From positions 55,860,333 through 55,924,332 of the forward strand of contig CM053141.1 of NCBI GenBank assembly GCA_028571685.1: a stretch of DNA of 64,000 nucleotides, written 5' to 3'. Positions 1-9,916 of this stretch are shown piece after piece. The position numbers and the translations under genes are program-made. Origin of the DNA: Heterohyrax brucei (Eukaryota; Chordata; Mammalia; Hyracoidea; Procaviidae). Numbering within the stretch: the stretch's first letter is position 1; the number at the start of each line of letters is the position of its first letter. The notes under the pieces are model-generated. The model was given only the letters and a program-made list of their open reading frames with translations, was not told the DNA's origin and made no database searches.

Positions 1-981
1 CCCTATAAAGTAATTCTAGCTTGTGACACAAATGAGATTAACATGAGTCTGAATTGACTTGACCACAGCAGGCTTGTGTGTGTGAAAGGGTGGGAGCTAG
101 GTTGCCAGAAGCCACAGGTTTGCAAGGCTTGTAGAAACATTTCTGAGTCTGCAAAGAGCAGACCCTCTACAGGATACTTATACACAAAGTTTCCCTGGAT
201 CATGTGCAGAGACTGAGAACCCAAAGGTCATGGATGGAGGGAGAAGATGCTCCCATCGCCCTGCCTTGGGATCACTAGCAAAGGGCTTTGTGCAGATGCC
301 AGCCTCCTGACAACACTTGCTTCCCAAGCTTGTTCTGTTGTATCTGTCTACTAATGTTCTGGCATGCAGCCAGCCTACCAGCCCTGAAAGGATGGACGCC
401 TGCTGCCAAGACTGCTGTCTGGCTGGATGCAGAGAGGATGACAGCAGGATACCCATACAGCTGCTGGAGGGGAGAGGAAGTGGGCAGCTGCAAGCAGGGT
501 GGTCAGGAGGATTGCCTCAAAGATGCTCTGAGAGGCAACACATCACAAAGTACCACATCTTTACACAGCAGTGCAGGCAGAGCAGCATGTTGGGGAGCAA
601 CTGGGAATAAGGGGTTCCTGTCTGCACTGAAGTCTGAGTCAGGAAGTGAGTCAGAGAAACCAGGGGCCAAAAGAGGTGAGGCCCATTGTTTGTTCACAGT
701 TGCAGTGGCCAAACCAAAGGCCTTCCTCGATGTGTGCCTCTGTAGAATTTTCTCCAGGGACTCCAGTATATGTACACAAGAGAGGGTCACACTGTCTCAG
801 ATAGTTTCTGGTTTCAAGTGTGAGAAGTGGTTTCCAAATGCTTTCATTGCCATTCAAGTGCTTCCTAGCACATTTATGCTACAAACACTGGAGACAGCAA
901 GAACAGTCTTAAAGGGAAGGTGACTGGAAAGTAAGCACCACAACAGAAAGCTCAGTACCCTGGCATGACATTAGAGACCAA
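1..981. other. Unique sequence upstream of L1 copy 1
   Basis: I see no repeat family I can name here. The plus strand has an uninterrupted frame from 288 to 923 (211 codons, ATG start), the longest in the window. Its translation has a hydrophobic Cys-rich start and a Ser/Gly/Lys-rich middle, but no motif I recognise. There is no obvious promoter or splice context. It may be a chance frame in GC-moderate DNA, or part of an exon or decayed gene; chance is more likely. Confidence 0.4.
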
Positions 982-2003
982 GAGGAGGCAGAGTCAAGAT
1001 GGCAGAGTAGACACTCGTCTCCTTAACTGCCTCTGAAAACTAAGGCCTGAATTGATGATTGAATGGAGCCTTCTGGATACCCAGTGAGCTCTAGGACACG
1101 GCTTAGGTCTGTCAATTAGGACTACGTGTCACTGAATGGGAGAATTTGTCTCTTTCACTGACCCAACTCTTGTTGAATGCCGGCCCACATGGGTGGAAGG
1201 TAACTTTGAACTTTTTTTCCTCTGTCTTAGGCCAGCAGGTGGGGCTTGTGCTTGATGGCAGCAGAGCTCAGCCGTACTGCTGATGAGACCAGCAGGAGGA
1301 ATAGGCACATTTTGAGAGCCGGGCTCTGGACTCTGTGCACCTTGGCTCTTCCACCCTGTCTTCCCCAACCTCCACCATTGAATCGGCTATTCCACAGTGG
1401 GCAGGAGAGCTTGTGTTGGACATCAGCTTGTTTGACTAGCAGGCAGAGCTACCCAAATGGAGGCCTCAACAGGGACGAATTCCCAGACTGCAAGGCAGTG
1501 CCAGACAGCAGAGTGCTTTTCCAGCTGAAAAGCTGTGTTTAGCATAGAGTAACCTTATGGGTGGGGCTCAGCAGCAGATAACAGCAGGGCAGTAGCTTTT
1601 TCATACTTTGAGCTAGTTTACAACATCTGGGGTTGGATATAGAGGTGCCTACTTTGCCAGCTGGGAAGAGGGTCTTGAACACCTGACAGCCTGATTGATT
1701 TTGGAAGCTATCAGATAGCTTTTCTCTTCCAATATAAGTCTACCTGGAGAAATAACTGCAGTGCATCCTGACAGCATCTCTTCCAACCTTTACTGACCCA
1801 CATCATAGGATCAGCTGAAGGCCCCGCAGTGACTCCATAAGTGGGGTCATGTCTTTGCCAGTCAGGAGGTGGAGCCTGTTACCCCAGAGACTCCACTGGG
1901 CCCAGTCACTGGAGTACATAGAGGTGACTGGTGATCACCTTCCTTCTCAGACTGTACTTCAGATCCTGTTAAAGTAACACCACAGAAACTAAACAACCTC
2001 CAG

Positions 2004-3023
2004 ATGCCCCAAAAGCAACAAACTTTGGACAGAAACTTAAAGAAAAACTCACCTGTGGCTTCAGAAAGCCCCCAAAAGAAAGAATTAAAAAACTTCCCAG
2101 ATGAAGAGGCCTTTCCAAAACTATCAGAGGTTGAGTATGAAAGGATTATGCACAGAGCCCTCCTAGACATTTTACAAAATGCAGCAGCGCAAAATGAAAA
2201 ATTAACCAAGTTGTTCAAACTGATGGAACACCAGTATTCTAAAATCCAACAGATCAATAACAAAATCAAAGAAATAGAAAATTCAATTCAAAGCCAAGAA
2301 AACAGAATTGAACAAGTGGAAAATAGACTTTCTGACTTGGAAGACAGAGCTACCGACTCCAGCATCTATGAGGAGAAATCAGAAAAAAGAAACATGAAAA
2401 ATGAAGAAGCATTAAGAAGCATGTGGGATTCTATCAAGAGGAACAACCTACAATTAATTGGAGTTCCTGAACAGGGTGGGACACCTGAAAACACAGAGCA
2501 TATTGTTGTTGAGCTGCTGACAGAAAACTTCCCTGAAATTATGAAATAAGAGAATACAGATACCCAAGACGTGTACTGAATGCCAATCAATATAGATCCC
2601 AAAAGAAAGACTCCAATACATGTTATAATTAAGCTTAACAAAATGAAACATAAGCAGAAACTCTTAAAGGTAGCAAGACTCAAAGCAAAGCTAACATTGA
2701 GAGGGAAACCCTGTAGGCTTTCATCTGACTTCTCAGCAGAAACAATGCTGGCACAGAGGCAATGGGATGACACATTCAAAGCCTTGAAGGACAAGAACTT
2801 CCAACCAAGAATTACATATCCTGCAAAACTATCTCTCAAATATGAAAATGAAATTAAGACATTTGCAGATAAACAGAAACTCAGAGACTTTGTAAAAACA
2901 AGAAATAGTGAAAGAAGCTCTTGGCTTAGAAGAACAAAACCATTAACTCTATATTTTAGAAGGCAATACAGGACACATCATCCAGAAACCTACTCAGTTA
3001 GGGAAGGCCCGAAACTCAATTAA
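2004..3023 (+). pseudogene. L1 ORF1 (RNA-binding chaperone), disrupted
   Basis: This encoded the L1 ORF1 protein, which trimerises and coats L1 RNA. The first frame (2004-2549, 181 codons) has a charged N-terminus. A coiled coil follows, roughly residues 70-115, with heptad-like KIQQINNKIKEIENSI and VENRLSDLEDR. The start of the RRM comes next, seen as RNNLQLIGVPEQ. A stop after NFPEIMK ends it. The rest resumes at 2580-3023 with the C-terminal domain (RLSSDFSAETMLAQR; NFQPRITYPAKLS; DKQKLRDFVKTR). An extra 39-residue tail after DFVKTR is unlike the short end of human ORF1. The start at 2004 is chosen because homology with copy 2 (ATG at 31461) begins there. Confidence 0.85.
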
Positions 3024-3370
3024 AGCTACAATATTGAAAGAAGTGATCCAGTGATCATATCATGAAAACTATGATATCATATTAAAAGGAAGGATGTACT
3101 ACAGTCATTATAGTCCTTCCAGATGGAGAGGAAGTTAATAAGACAGAAGTTAAAATTGAGTTTAAACATAGATTATGAAGGAGGATCCTGGAGTAGTTGC
3201 AAAGCACAATAAAGATGCAATATAATATATCAAATCAAGAAACCTAATACAGGACTCTCAGCAAACACAAAACCAACACTGGAAAGAGTGAAAAATCAAC
3301 CCATAAAGAAGAGTGTCCCAGAACAGAATAGTAAGAGCAACAGAGAAAACAACACAAAAATAAACACATC

Positions 3371-4545
3371 ATGATGACAGCACTCAACACATATGTATCG
3401 ATAATTACATTGAATGTAAATGGTCTGAACACTCCAGTAAAGAGACAACAAGTAACATCTTGGACCCAAAGACACAACCCATCTATATGTTGCTTACAAG
3501 AAACTCACTTCAGACTTAAAGATATGAACAAACAGAAAATTGAAGGATGGGAGAATATATACCAAGCTAATAATATACAAAGAAGAGCAAGTGTGACAAT
3601 ACTAATCTCAGATAAAATAGATTTTAATGTAAAATCCACCATTGTGGACAAGGATGGACATTATTTATTGCTAAAAGGTTCAGTACAAAAGCAGGACTTA
3701 ACAATATTAAATATTTATGCACCCAATACTACAGCATCTAAATACATCGAAGAAACACTGACTACATTAAAAAATGAGACAGATCTCTCCACAGTAATAG
3801 TGGGAGACTTCAGTACTCCTCTCTCAGTATTGGACAGATCTTCTAGAAAAAAGTTCAGTAAAGACACAGAAGATCTTATTGCCACAGTCAACCAACTAGA
3901 CCTCATCGACATACACAGAACTTTCTATCCATCAGCAAACTACACCTTCTTCTTCAGTGCACATGGAACATTTTCCAGAATAGACCATGTGTTATGACAT
4001 AAAGCAAATCTCAACAAAATCCATACCATTCAATTATTGCAAAGCATCTTCTGAGACCATAAAGCCCTAAAAGTCAAAACCAATAGTAGGAAAAACATAG
4101 ATAGAAATTGGAAATCATGGAAACGGAATAACATCTTGCTCAAAAAGCCTGAGTTATAGATGAAATCAAGGATGAAATAAAGAAATTTATGGATTCAAAT
4201 GAGAATGAAACACTTCCTACCAGAACATACGGGGTACAGCCAAAGCAGTGCTCAGGGATCAGTTTACCTCTATAAATGCACACATCCTGAAGGAAGGAAG
4301 AACTCAAACTAAAGAATTAACCCTCCAGCTTGAACAGGTAAGAGGAGAGCAACAGGGGAACCCCTCAGGCCCCAGAAGAAAACAGATCATAAAGATTAGG
4401 GCAGAACTAAACAAATTAGGGAATAGAAGAACAACTGAAAAAATTAAAAACACCAAAAGCTGGTTTTTTGAAAAGATCAACAAAAGTGACAAACCATTGG
4501 CTAAACTTCTAAAGAAAAACAGGACATTGGAACCCAAGACCAAAA
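3371..4545 (+). pseudogene. L1 ORF2, endonuclease domain and start of linker, truncated
   Basis: The frame 3371-3997 encodes the apurinic-like endonuclease that nicks target DNA to prime L1 insertion. Family motifs are visible: NVNGLNTPVK near the start, CCLQETHF (catalytic Glu), LNIYAPN, and FSRIDHVL (the Asp-His pair near the end). The usual GDFN motif reads GDFS here, so the catalytic Asn is lost. A stop follows at 3997. Homology resumes in another frame at 4248-4545 (QFTSINAHILKEGR through KNTKSWFFEKINK) before the element ends. No reverse transcriptase motifs remain, so the copy is inactive. Confidence 0.9.
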
Positions 4546-4890
4546 TGACATCAGGTTATCTCCCCTATTCCCCAAAATGCTTTTGAGACTGCTTACAGGA
4601 AAAGCTTATGTGCAACAAAACCAAAAAACTGTAAACACAAAGAAAAGATAAAGTGCAAGTTTAGGTTGTGAAGCAGAGACGGGATGTGGAGAATCATACC
4701 AAGAAGCTCTGACAAAAGAAAGAAAACAGCAATGGAGCCCAAATCTTGCCATCAAATTTAAAGGGAAAATAAAATGTATAGTTCTTGTTACTGACAGGAA
4801 GCTTTGCAACGAGACTGGACAACTGTTTTCTGAACTGTTCATGTAATTTGTTGGAAGTCTATGGATGAGGCAGTAACCTCTACCACCTTG

Positions 4891-5046
4891 GAAACCCTGG
4901 TAGCATAGTGGTTAAATGCTACAGTTGCTGACCAAAAAACTGGCAGTGTGAATCCAACAGATGCTCTTTGAAAACTCTGTGGAGCAGTTATACTCTGTCC
5001 TATAGGGCTGCTATGAATCAAAATCAACTTGATGGCAGTGGGTTTT
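4891..5046 (+). repeat. AfroSINE (tRNA-derived SINE)
   Basis: This is a typical copy. A tRNA-like head GAAACCCTGGTAGCATAGTG carries an A-box-like segment. A weak B box follows, then the body GCAGTTATACTCTGTCCTAT, then the LINE-like tail (CTATGAATC, GATGGCAGTGGG). The family is non-autonomous, with an RNA polymerase III head and a tail resembling the RTE 3' end. It abuts the broken end of L1 copy 1 by about 350 bp. Confidence 0.9.
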
Positions 5047-5150
5047 ACTACCATCTAAAGTTCTTTTAAAGCCTGATGATTTTCTGCAGAAGCAGGAAAA
5101 TCTGATACGAGAATGTAGTTTTCTGGTGATCGAGTCCCTGGGTTGCACAG

Positions 5151-5317
5151 GAAACCCTGGTATGAAGTGGTTAAGTGGTACAGCTGCTAACCCGAAGGTC
5201 TGCAGTTCAAATACTCCAGGGGCTCCTTAGAAACTCTGTGGGGCAGTTCTATTTACACCTGTAGGGTTGCTGTGAGTCTGCATTGATTCAATGGCACTGG
5301 ATTTGGTTTGGTTTTCA
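5151..5317 (+). repeat. AfroSINE
   Basis: A full copy from GAAACCCTGGTATGAAGTGG to the T/G-rich tail GGATTTGGTTTGGTTTT. The head keeps a GCTAACCCGAAGGTCTGCAG stretch, close to the tRNA D-to-anticodon region of the family. Confidence 0.9.
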
Positions 5318-5353
5318 TTTGGGGTTATGCAAATGGCTAAGCACACCAGCTAC

Positions 5354-5829
5354 TGTCATGAAATGAATTATGTCCCCCACAACGTGCATTGATTTGGCTA
5401 GGTTTTGACTCCTGGTATTGTGTGGTGTTCCTACATGCTGTAAGCCTTGTCTCTATGATGTTAATAAGGGAGGATGGGAGGCAGCTGTGTTGGTGAAACA
5501 GTACTCAAAGTGTAAGATTGTTCTGTGCCTTAAGGTAGTCCTTGGGATAAAGGAAAGAGAAGCAAGCAGAGAGAGTTGGGGACTTCATAGGGACAAGAAA
5601 ACAGTGTGGGGAAAGGAAAGGGCCTGTGGTCCCTGAACCTCAGAAGCTTCCAGTTTAAGCAAAGACTGATGACAAGCAACTTCCTCCAGAACCAACAGAG
5701 TAAGCCGCCTGGAGCTGATATCCTGAATTTAAATTCTTAGCCTACTTTACTGTGAGGAAATAAATTTGTTTTCATTAAAACCATCCCCTTGTAGTGTTTG
5801 TGTTGCAGTAGTAGTTGATGACTGGGATA
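5354..5829 (+). mobile_element. MLT1-like MaLR solo LTR
   Basis: The element starts TGTCATGAAATGAATTATGT, the diverged form of the TGTCATGGATTGAATTGTGT 5' end seen in other copies here. It ends after a polyadenylation zone (GGAAATAAATTTG) and a CCATCCCCTTGTAG block. A MaLR LTR is the control region left after recombination of an ERVL-related retrotransposon. No internal region is present. Diverged; no target duplication is clear. Confidence 0.7.
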
Positions 5830-5995
5830 GCTACTAACTGACAAACTGGCAGTTCATACCCACCCAAAGATACCTTGGAAGCAAGGTCTGGTGATTTGTT
5901 TCCCAAAGATCATAGCCACGAAAGCTCTAAGCAGCACAGTGCTTCTCTGTAACATGTGAGGTCTTTGTGACTTGGAGTCGGCTCAGTGGCATATG
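5828..5995 (+). repeat. AfroSINE, long-body variant, diverged
   Basis: Recognisable parts are ACTGGCAGTTCATACCCACC (B-box zone), GGTCTGGTGATTTGTTTCCC (the extra body block of the long variant) and the tail GACTTGGAGTCGGCTCAGTG. The A-box end is poorly preserved and merges with the preceding LTR. Confidence 0.65.
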
Positions 5996-6894
5996 GAAGG
6001 TGCTTAAAACTAGGATAGTGCTAGCAGGCTAAGCTGGACCATTTCAACACTAACACTGACTTCTCCAGAGCCCAAGTGAGTTGATTCTTTTCAAAGATTT
6101 TTTGCCCATGAAACAAGTGCACTTTTATTAAGTAGTGGCCTAGGCAGTCTTACCATGAACAAATGTGTTATATCCAACACATTTTTTTTAAATGTGGAAA
6201 ATAGCCTCCAGTGCTCTCACCTGTCCCTCAGGAACATCCCTTGTGTCATCCTTATTTTTGGCAGAAGCCTTTGTACAGGACAGTGTAAATCTGAAGCCCT
6301 AGCAAACACCTGAGCACACTTGGCTATTGACTGAAGAAGATTGATTATTGCAGACACATGTGTGACTATGAAGGTGGTTTTTCCTGTGAGCCGTAACATC
6401 TGGCTTGTATTAGCCCTCCCACAGAGGGCTTGGGCCCAGGCCTCAGACTGAGCCAAGCCTCTCTGGATCTCAACTTCTTTCAAAAGCTGTGCCCAGTCTC
6501 TACCTGTTCCGAGTTACCAGTTGCAACTCCATACTTTTCTGTCATAAAACATGGAAGTCACAACGGGGCCTGGAAGATGTTGAAGGCAGGGTTGGCTTTC
6601 AAATTTCCCAACCCATTTTATTTTAAACTACACTACTTTTCCTGACAAGCTCACCAGAGAAGTTGGTTCCAAGTAAGTCAACTTACAATGGAGATTTGTT
6701 AAATGTTATCCAACTTTGTGTGGCTCAAAGTAATCGAAACTTAGATATTCTTCCCAACAATGGCTGCTCTGGGACTATGAGTAGGAAAAAAAGGTAAAGG
6801 GTTGTTGGTTAGTGCCACACACGTTGGTTTATATAAAGTAAAATGAGGCAGGAAAAAGACAGTGCTTAGAGGACACAGAGCTTCTGTTAAAAGT
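5996..6894. other. Unique sequence
   Basis: No named repeat, splice-flanked open frame or promoter-like GC structure is visible. The longest open frames are under 90 codons. Confidence 0.4.
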
Positions 6895-7022
6895 GATGGA
6901 AACATTCAGAAACAGGTTCAAGGTGGCGGTTGAATAATAGGATAAGGATAATTAATGTCACTGAGCGGCACATGTAAAGACTGTTGAATTGTTATGTTAC
7001 CTATACATTTAACATTTAAAAA
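6895..7022 (+). repeat. Old L1 3' end, A-tailed
   Basis: The stretch TAATTAATGTCACTGAGCGG through AACATTTAAAAAAAA has the layout of the ancient mammalian L1 3' terminus (ATGTCACTGAAT..TAAAGACTGTTGAATTG). It lies upstream of an A run at 7017-7024. Diverged, so the subfamily cannot be given. Confidence 0.5.
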
Positions 7023-7387
7023 AAAGATCCAGTAAAATAAAGGTGATTCTAGATTTGGCCAAAGTGGTTTTCAATCTACACCAGACAGATACAGGATGGG
7101 TGGAAGGTGAGCTCAAGAAAGAAAGAAATGTAGGACGCGGTGCAATGAAGGGAAAGAAGAAAAGTTTAAGCAAGTAATGCTGGGCTGCTGAATTTTCCCT
7201 TATCACTTTATTTCCAGGCCTCAAGTGCTTACAACACTTTTCCATTGCATAATAAAAATTTAAACCGAATCTTCTTTGGAATTCACATAGAAAACTAATA
7301 TGGATTTTAAATTTACATATATCCATACAACGTGCAAATCCTAAAGGAGTCAAGGAATAATAATGTCTTTCATAAAGTATCCACTTT
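7023..7387. other. Unique sequence between L1 pieces
   Basis: A/T-rich DNA with no recognised element. A 114-codon minus-strand frame (7009-7353) shows no motif. Confidence 0.35.
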
Positions 7388-9135
7388 TCAATTTTTTAAT
7401 CTATTTTTTTATTATTGTGCTTTGGGTGAACATTTATAGCTTAAGTTAATTTCTGACACAGAAATTTATACACATATTGGTATTGCCATCTCTATAATGT
7501 GACAACATAACTCCCACTTTGCACCTCAGGTTTCCTAGGCCATCCAACCAGCTCCTGCCCCTTCCTGCCTTCTCATTCTGCCTCAGGACGGCCATTTGGT
7601 CTTCGTACCCACTGGAATGAAGAGGTACACTCTTCTTGAGTATTATTTTCTGTTTTATAATTCAGTCTAATCTTTATCCAAAGAGTAGGCTATGAGAATG
7701 GTTTTGGTTCTGGATTAACAGAGAATTGGGTGGCTATGGCTTCAGGCATTCCTCCAGTCTCAATCAGACCATTTAGTTTGGTCTTTTGAACTTTAGTTCT
7801 GCTACATTTTTCTCCTCATCTGCCAGGGACTTTCTATGGTGTTCCCTGTTGGGATGATCACTGGTGGTAGCCAGGCACCATGTAGTTCCAAGCCTAGTGG
7901 AATCTCTGGTTTATGTGGCCTTTTTGTCTGATTTATTGGGCTAAGTTTTTCCTTGTGTCTTTGATTTTCTTCACTCTCCTTTGCTGTAAGTGGGTTGGAA
8001 CCAATTGATACATCTCAGATGGTCACTTGTAGTTTTCTAAGACCCTAGTTACCAGTCACAAAAGTGGGATGCAGAAAATTTTCTCAATGAACTTTGTTAT
8101 GCCAGTTGACCTAGATGTCCCTTGAAACCATGGTCTCTAAATCCTGCATCCCCCTGGAACTCTGTCTTTCAAAATGTTTGGTTGTATTCAGGTAACTTCT
8201 TAGCTTTTGGTTTAGTACAGTTGTACTGATTTACCCTGTATTGTATGTTGCCCTTTCCTTCATTTAACGTGATTGTTGTTACTATCTAGTTAGCAAATTC
8301 CCCTCTTGTTCCCTCTGCCATTGTAACATCAAAGAATATTTTCTTCTATGTTTAAATCTTTTCTTGATAATAGTGATCTCATACAATATTTGTCCTTTTG
8401 CAACTGATTAATTTCATTCAGTATGATGGTCTACAGAGTCATCCAAATTAGATGTTTTGAGGATTCATCATTGTTTTTTTATCATTGTGTAACATTCTGT
8501 TGTGTGTATATACCATAGTTTGTTTATCCATTTTTTTGTCGATAGGCACTTAGGTTGTTTCCAAAATCTCTTCACTATTGCAAACAATTCTGTAATGAAA
8601 GTGTGTGTGCATATATCTATTTGTGTGACGGCTGTTATTTGTCTAGGATACACACTAAAGAGTGGGATTGCTGAGTTGTATGATACTTCTATTTGTAGCT
8701 TTTTAAAGAAGCAGTGAATCAATTTCCAAACTTTTTGTTCCATTTTACATTCCCACCAACAGTGTGTAAGTGTTCCAGTCTCTCCACAGCCTCAGCAACA
8801 TTTATTATCTTATGTATTTTGAATTAGTGTCTGGAAACCCTGGTAGCATTGTGGGTTAAGTACTACATCTGCTAACTCAAAGATTGGCTGTACAAATCTG
8901 CTGGGTGCTCCTTAGAAACTCTATGGAGCAGTTCTACTCTGACCTGTAGGGTATCTATGAGTCAGACCCCACTCAATGGCAGTGGGTTTCTTTTTTTGGA
9001 TTTATGCCACTTGGCTTGGCTGGCCAGCCTTGTTAAGGTAAGATGATATCTCATTGTGCTTTCAATTTGCATTTCTCTAATTGCTGATAATCATGAGCAT
9101 TTCGCCGTGTATCTGTTAGCTGTATATTTATATAC
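7388..9135 (-). mobile_element. L1 LINE, copy 3 (3' UTR and end of ORF2)
   Basis: Read on the minus strand this is an L1 3' end. Plus-strand order: T-rich start (complement of the A-tail), the lineage-type 3' UTR (ATTGTGCTTTGGGTGAACAT; TCTCAATCAGACCATTTAGT; ACCAATTGATACATCTCAGA), then the complement of the ORF2 C-terminus (TGTTTATCCATTTTTTTGTC, AGAGTGGGATTGCTGAG). The element is 5'-truncated near 9135 and split by the SINE at 8833-8996. The same 3' UTR occurs at 17465 and 51655 (minus) and at 37800-38775 (plus). Confidence 0.85.
8833..8996 (+). repeat. AfroSINE inside L1 copy 3
   Basis: Head GGAAACCCTGGTAGCATTGT, body CTATGGAGCAGTTCTACTCT and tail CAATGGCAGTGGGTTTC are present. L1 homology continues on both sides, so the SINE is younger than the L1 fragment. 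Confidence 0.9.
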
Positions 9136-9278
9136 TATTTTATGGGTAACAAAACTTTCCAACTCTGACCACACTTTTTATGCTCAGTTATGCTTTTGTT
9201 CCAGAAGGTTTTCTAGGGAAGGAAAAGAAGAGTTGTTGAAGTCTAATGTTAGGAATTGCTTCCATCTGTCAGTAGCAG

Positions 9279-9433
9279 GGAGGCCCAGTGGTACAGTGGC
9301 TAAGAATCCAGCTGCTAACCAAATAACTGGCAGTTCAGCTCCACCAGCTGCTCTTTGGAAACCCTGCGGGGCAGTTCTACTCTGTCTTATAGGGTTGCTA
9401 TGAGTTGAAATCAACTTGAAGGGAATGGGTTAC
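9279..9433 (+). repeat. AfroSINE
   Basis: Head GGAGGCCCAGTGGTACAGTG, body CTGCGGGGCAGTTCTACTCT, tail TATGAGTTGAAATCAACTTG. Complete apart from a shortened tail. Confidence 0.88.
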
Positions 9434-9497
9434 CATTTATAAATCTGTGTTTTATAAAATAAAGACAATATATTTTTACCAGATCTAGTCAGTGCCT

Positions 9498-9660
9498 GGA
9501 AACCCTTGTGGCATGGTGGTTAAGAGCTCTGTCTGCTAACCAAAAGGGCAGCAGTTCAAATCCAGCAGGTGCTCTTGGAAATTCTATGGGGCAGTTCTAC
9601 TCTGACCAGGGTCACTGTAAGTAGGAACCCACTTGATGACAGTGGATTTGGTTTGGTTTT
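9498..9660 (+). repeat. AfroSINE
   Basis: Head GGAAACCCTTGTGGCATGGT and a good B-box zone (CAGTTCAAATCCAGCAGG). The tail ends GGATTTGGTTTGGTTTT. Confidence 0.9.
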
Positions 9661-9699
9661 AGTTAGTCCTAGTTAAAAAAAACAAAACAAAAAAAGAAA

Positions 9700-9916
9700 C
9701 GTAAAAAGCTCAGTTCCTGTCAAACTGACTCTGACTTCTGGTGATTCCATGTGTGTTAGAGCAGAACTGTGTTCCTTATGGTTTTCAAGGGATAATTTTT
9801 CAGAAGTAGATCACCAGGCCTTTTTTTTTCCCCGGTAACCTCTGGGTAGACTTGGAACCCCTAACCTTTCAATTAGTGGCGAAGAGCACTAACTGTTTGT
9901 ACTATTTGCCCCTAGT
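9700..9916 (-). repeat. AfroSINE, long-body variant
   Basis: Reverse orientation: it opens with the complement of the tail (CAAACTGACTCTGACTTCTG). The long-variant body follows (TTTTTCAGAAGTAGATCACC; AGGCCTTTTTTTTTCCCCGG) and it closes at the complement of the head (AACTGTTTGTACTATTTGCC). The body block between tail and head is absent from the common short copies. Confidence 0.8.

Larger units (their letters stand above)
982..4545 (+). mobile_element. L1 LINE, copy 1 (5' portion, 3' half missing)
   Basis: The element begins with the L1-style 5' end GAGGCAGAGTCAAGATGGCA near 982. A 5' UTR of about 1.0 kb, ORF1 and the ORF2 endonuclease domain follow. The order and sequence match copy 2 (from 30396) nearly throughout, which fixes both the start and the ragged end near 4545. 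Homology to copy 2 stops just after the AAGAAAAACAGGA-type segment (34985 in copy 2), so reverse transcriptase, Cys-rich domain, 3' UTR and A-tail are absent. L1 copies usually lose their 5' end; loss of the 3' half implies later deletion or rearrangement. Confidence 0.9.

Noticed and set aside
288..923. Calling a protein-coding gene on the 211-codon frame
   Set aside because: No motif, homology, promoter or splice evidence; overlapping frames of similar size lie on the other strand.
2366..2839. Minus-strand 157-codon hydrophobic frame
   Set aside because: Antisense shadow of L1 ORF1; A-rich coding sequence read backwards gives Phe/Leu-rich frames.
3371..3997. Functional endonuclease gene
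   Set aside because: It is the L1 ORF2 N-terminus with the catalytic Asn of GDFN changed to Ser and a stop right after it.
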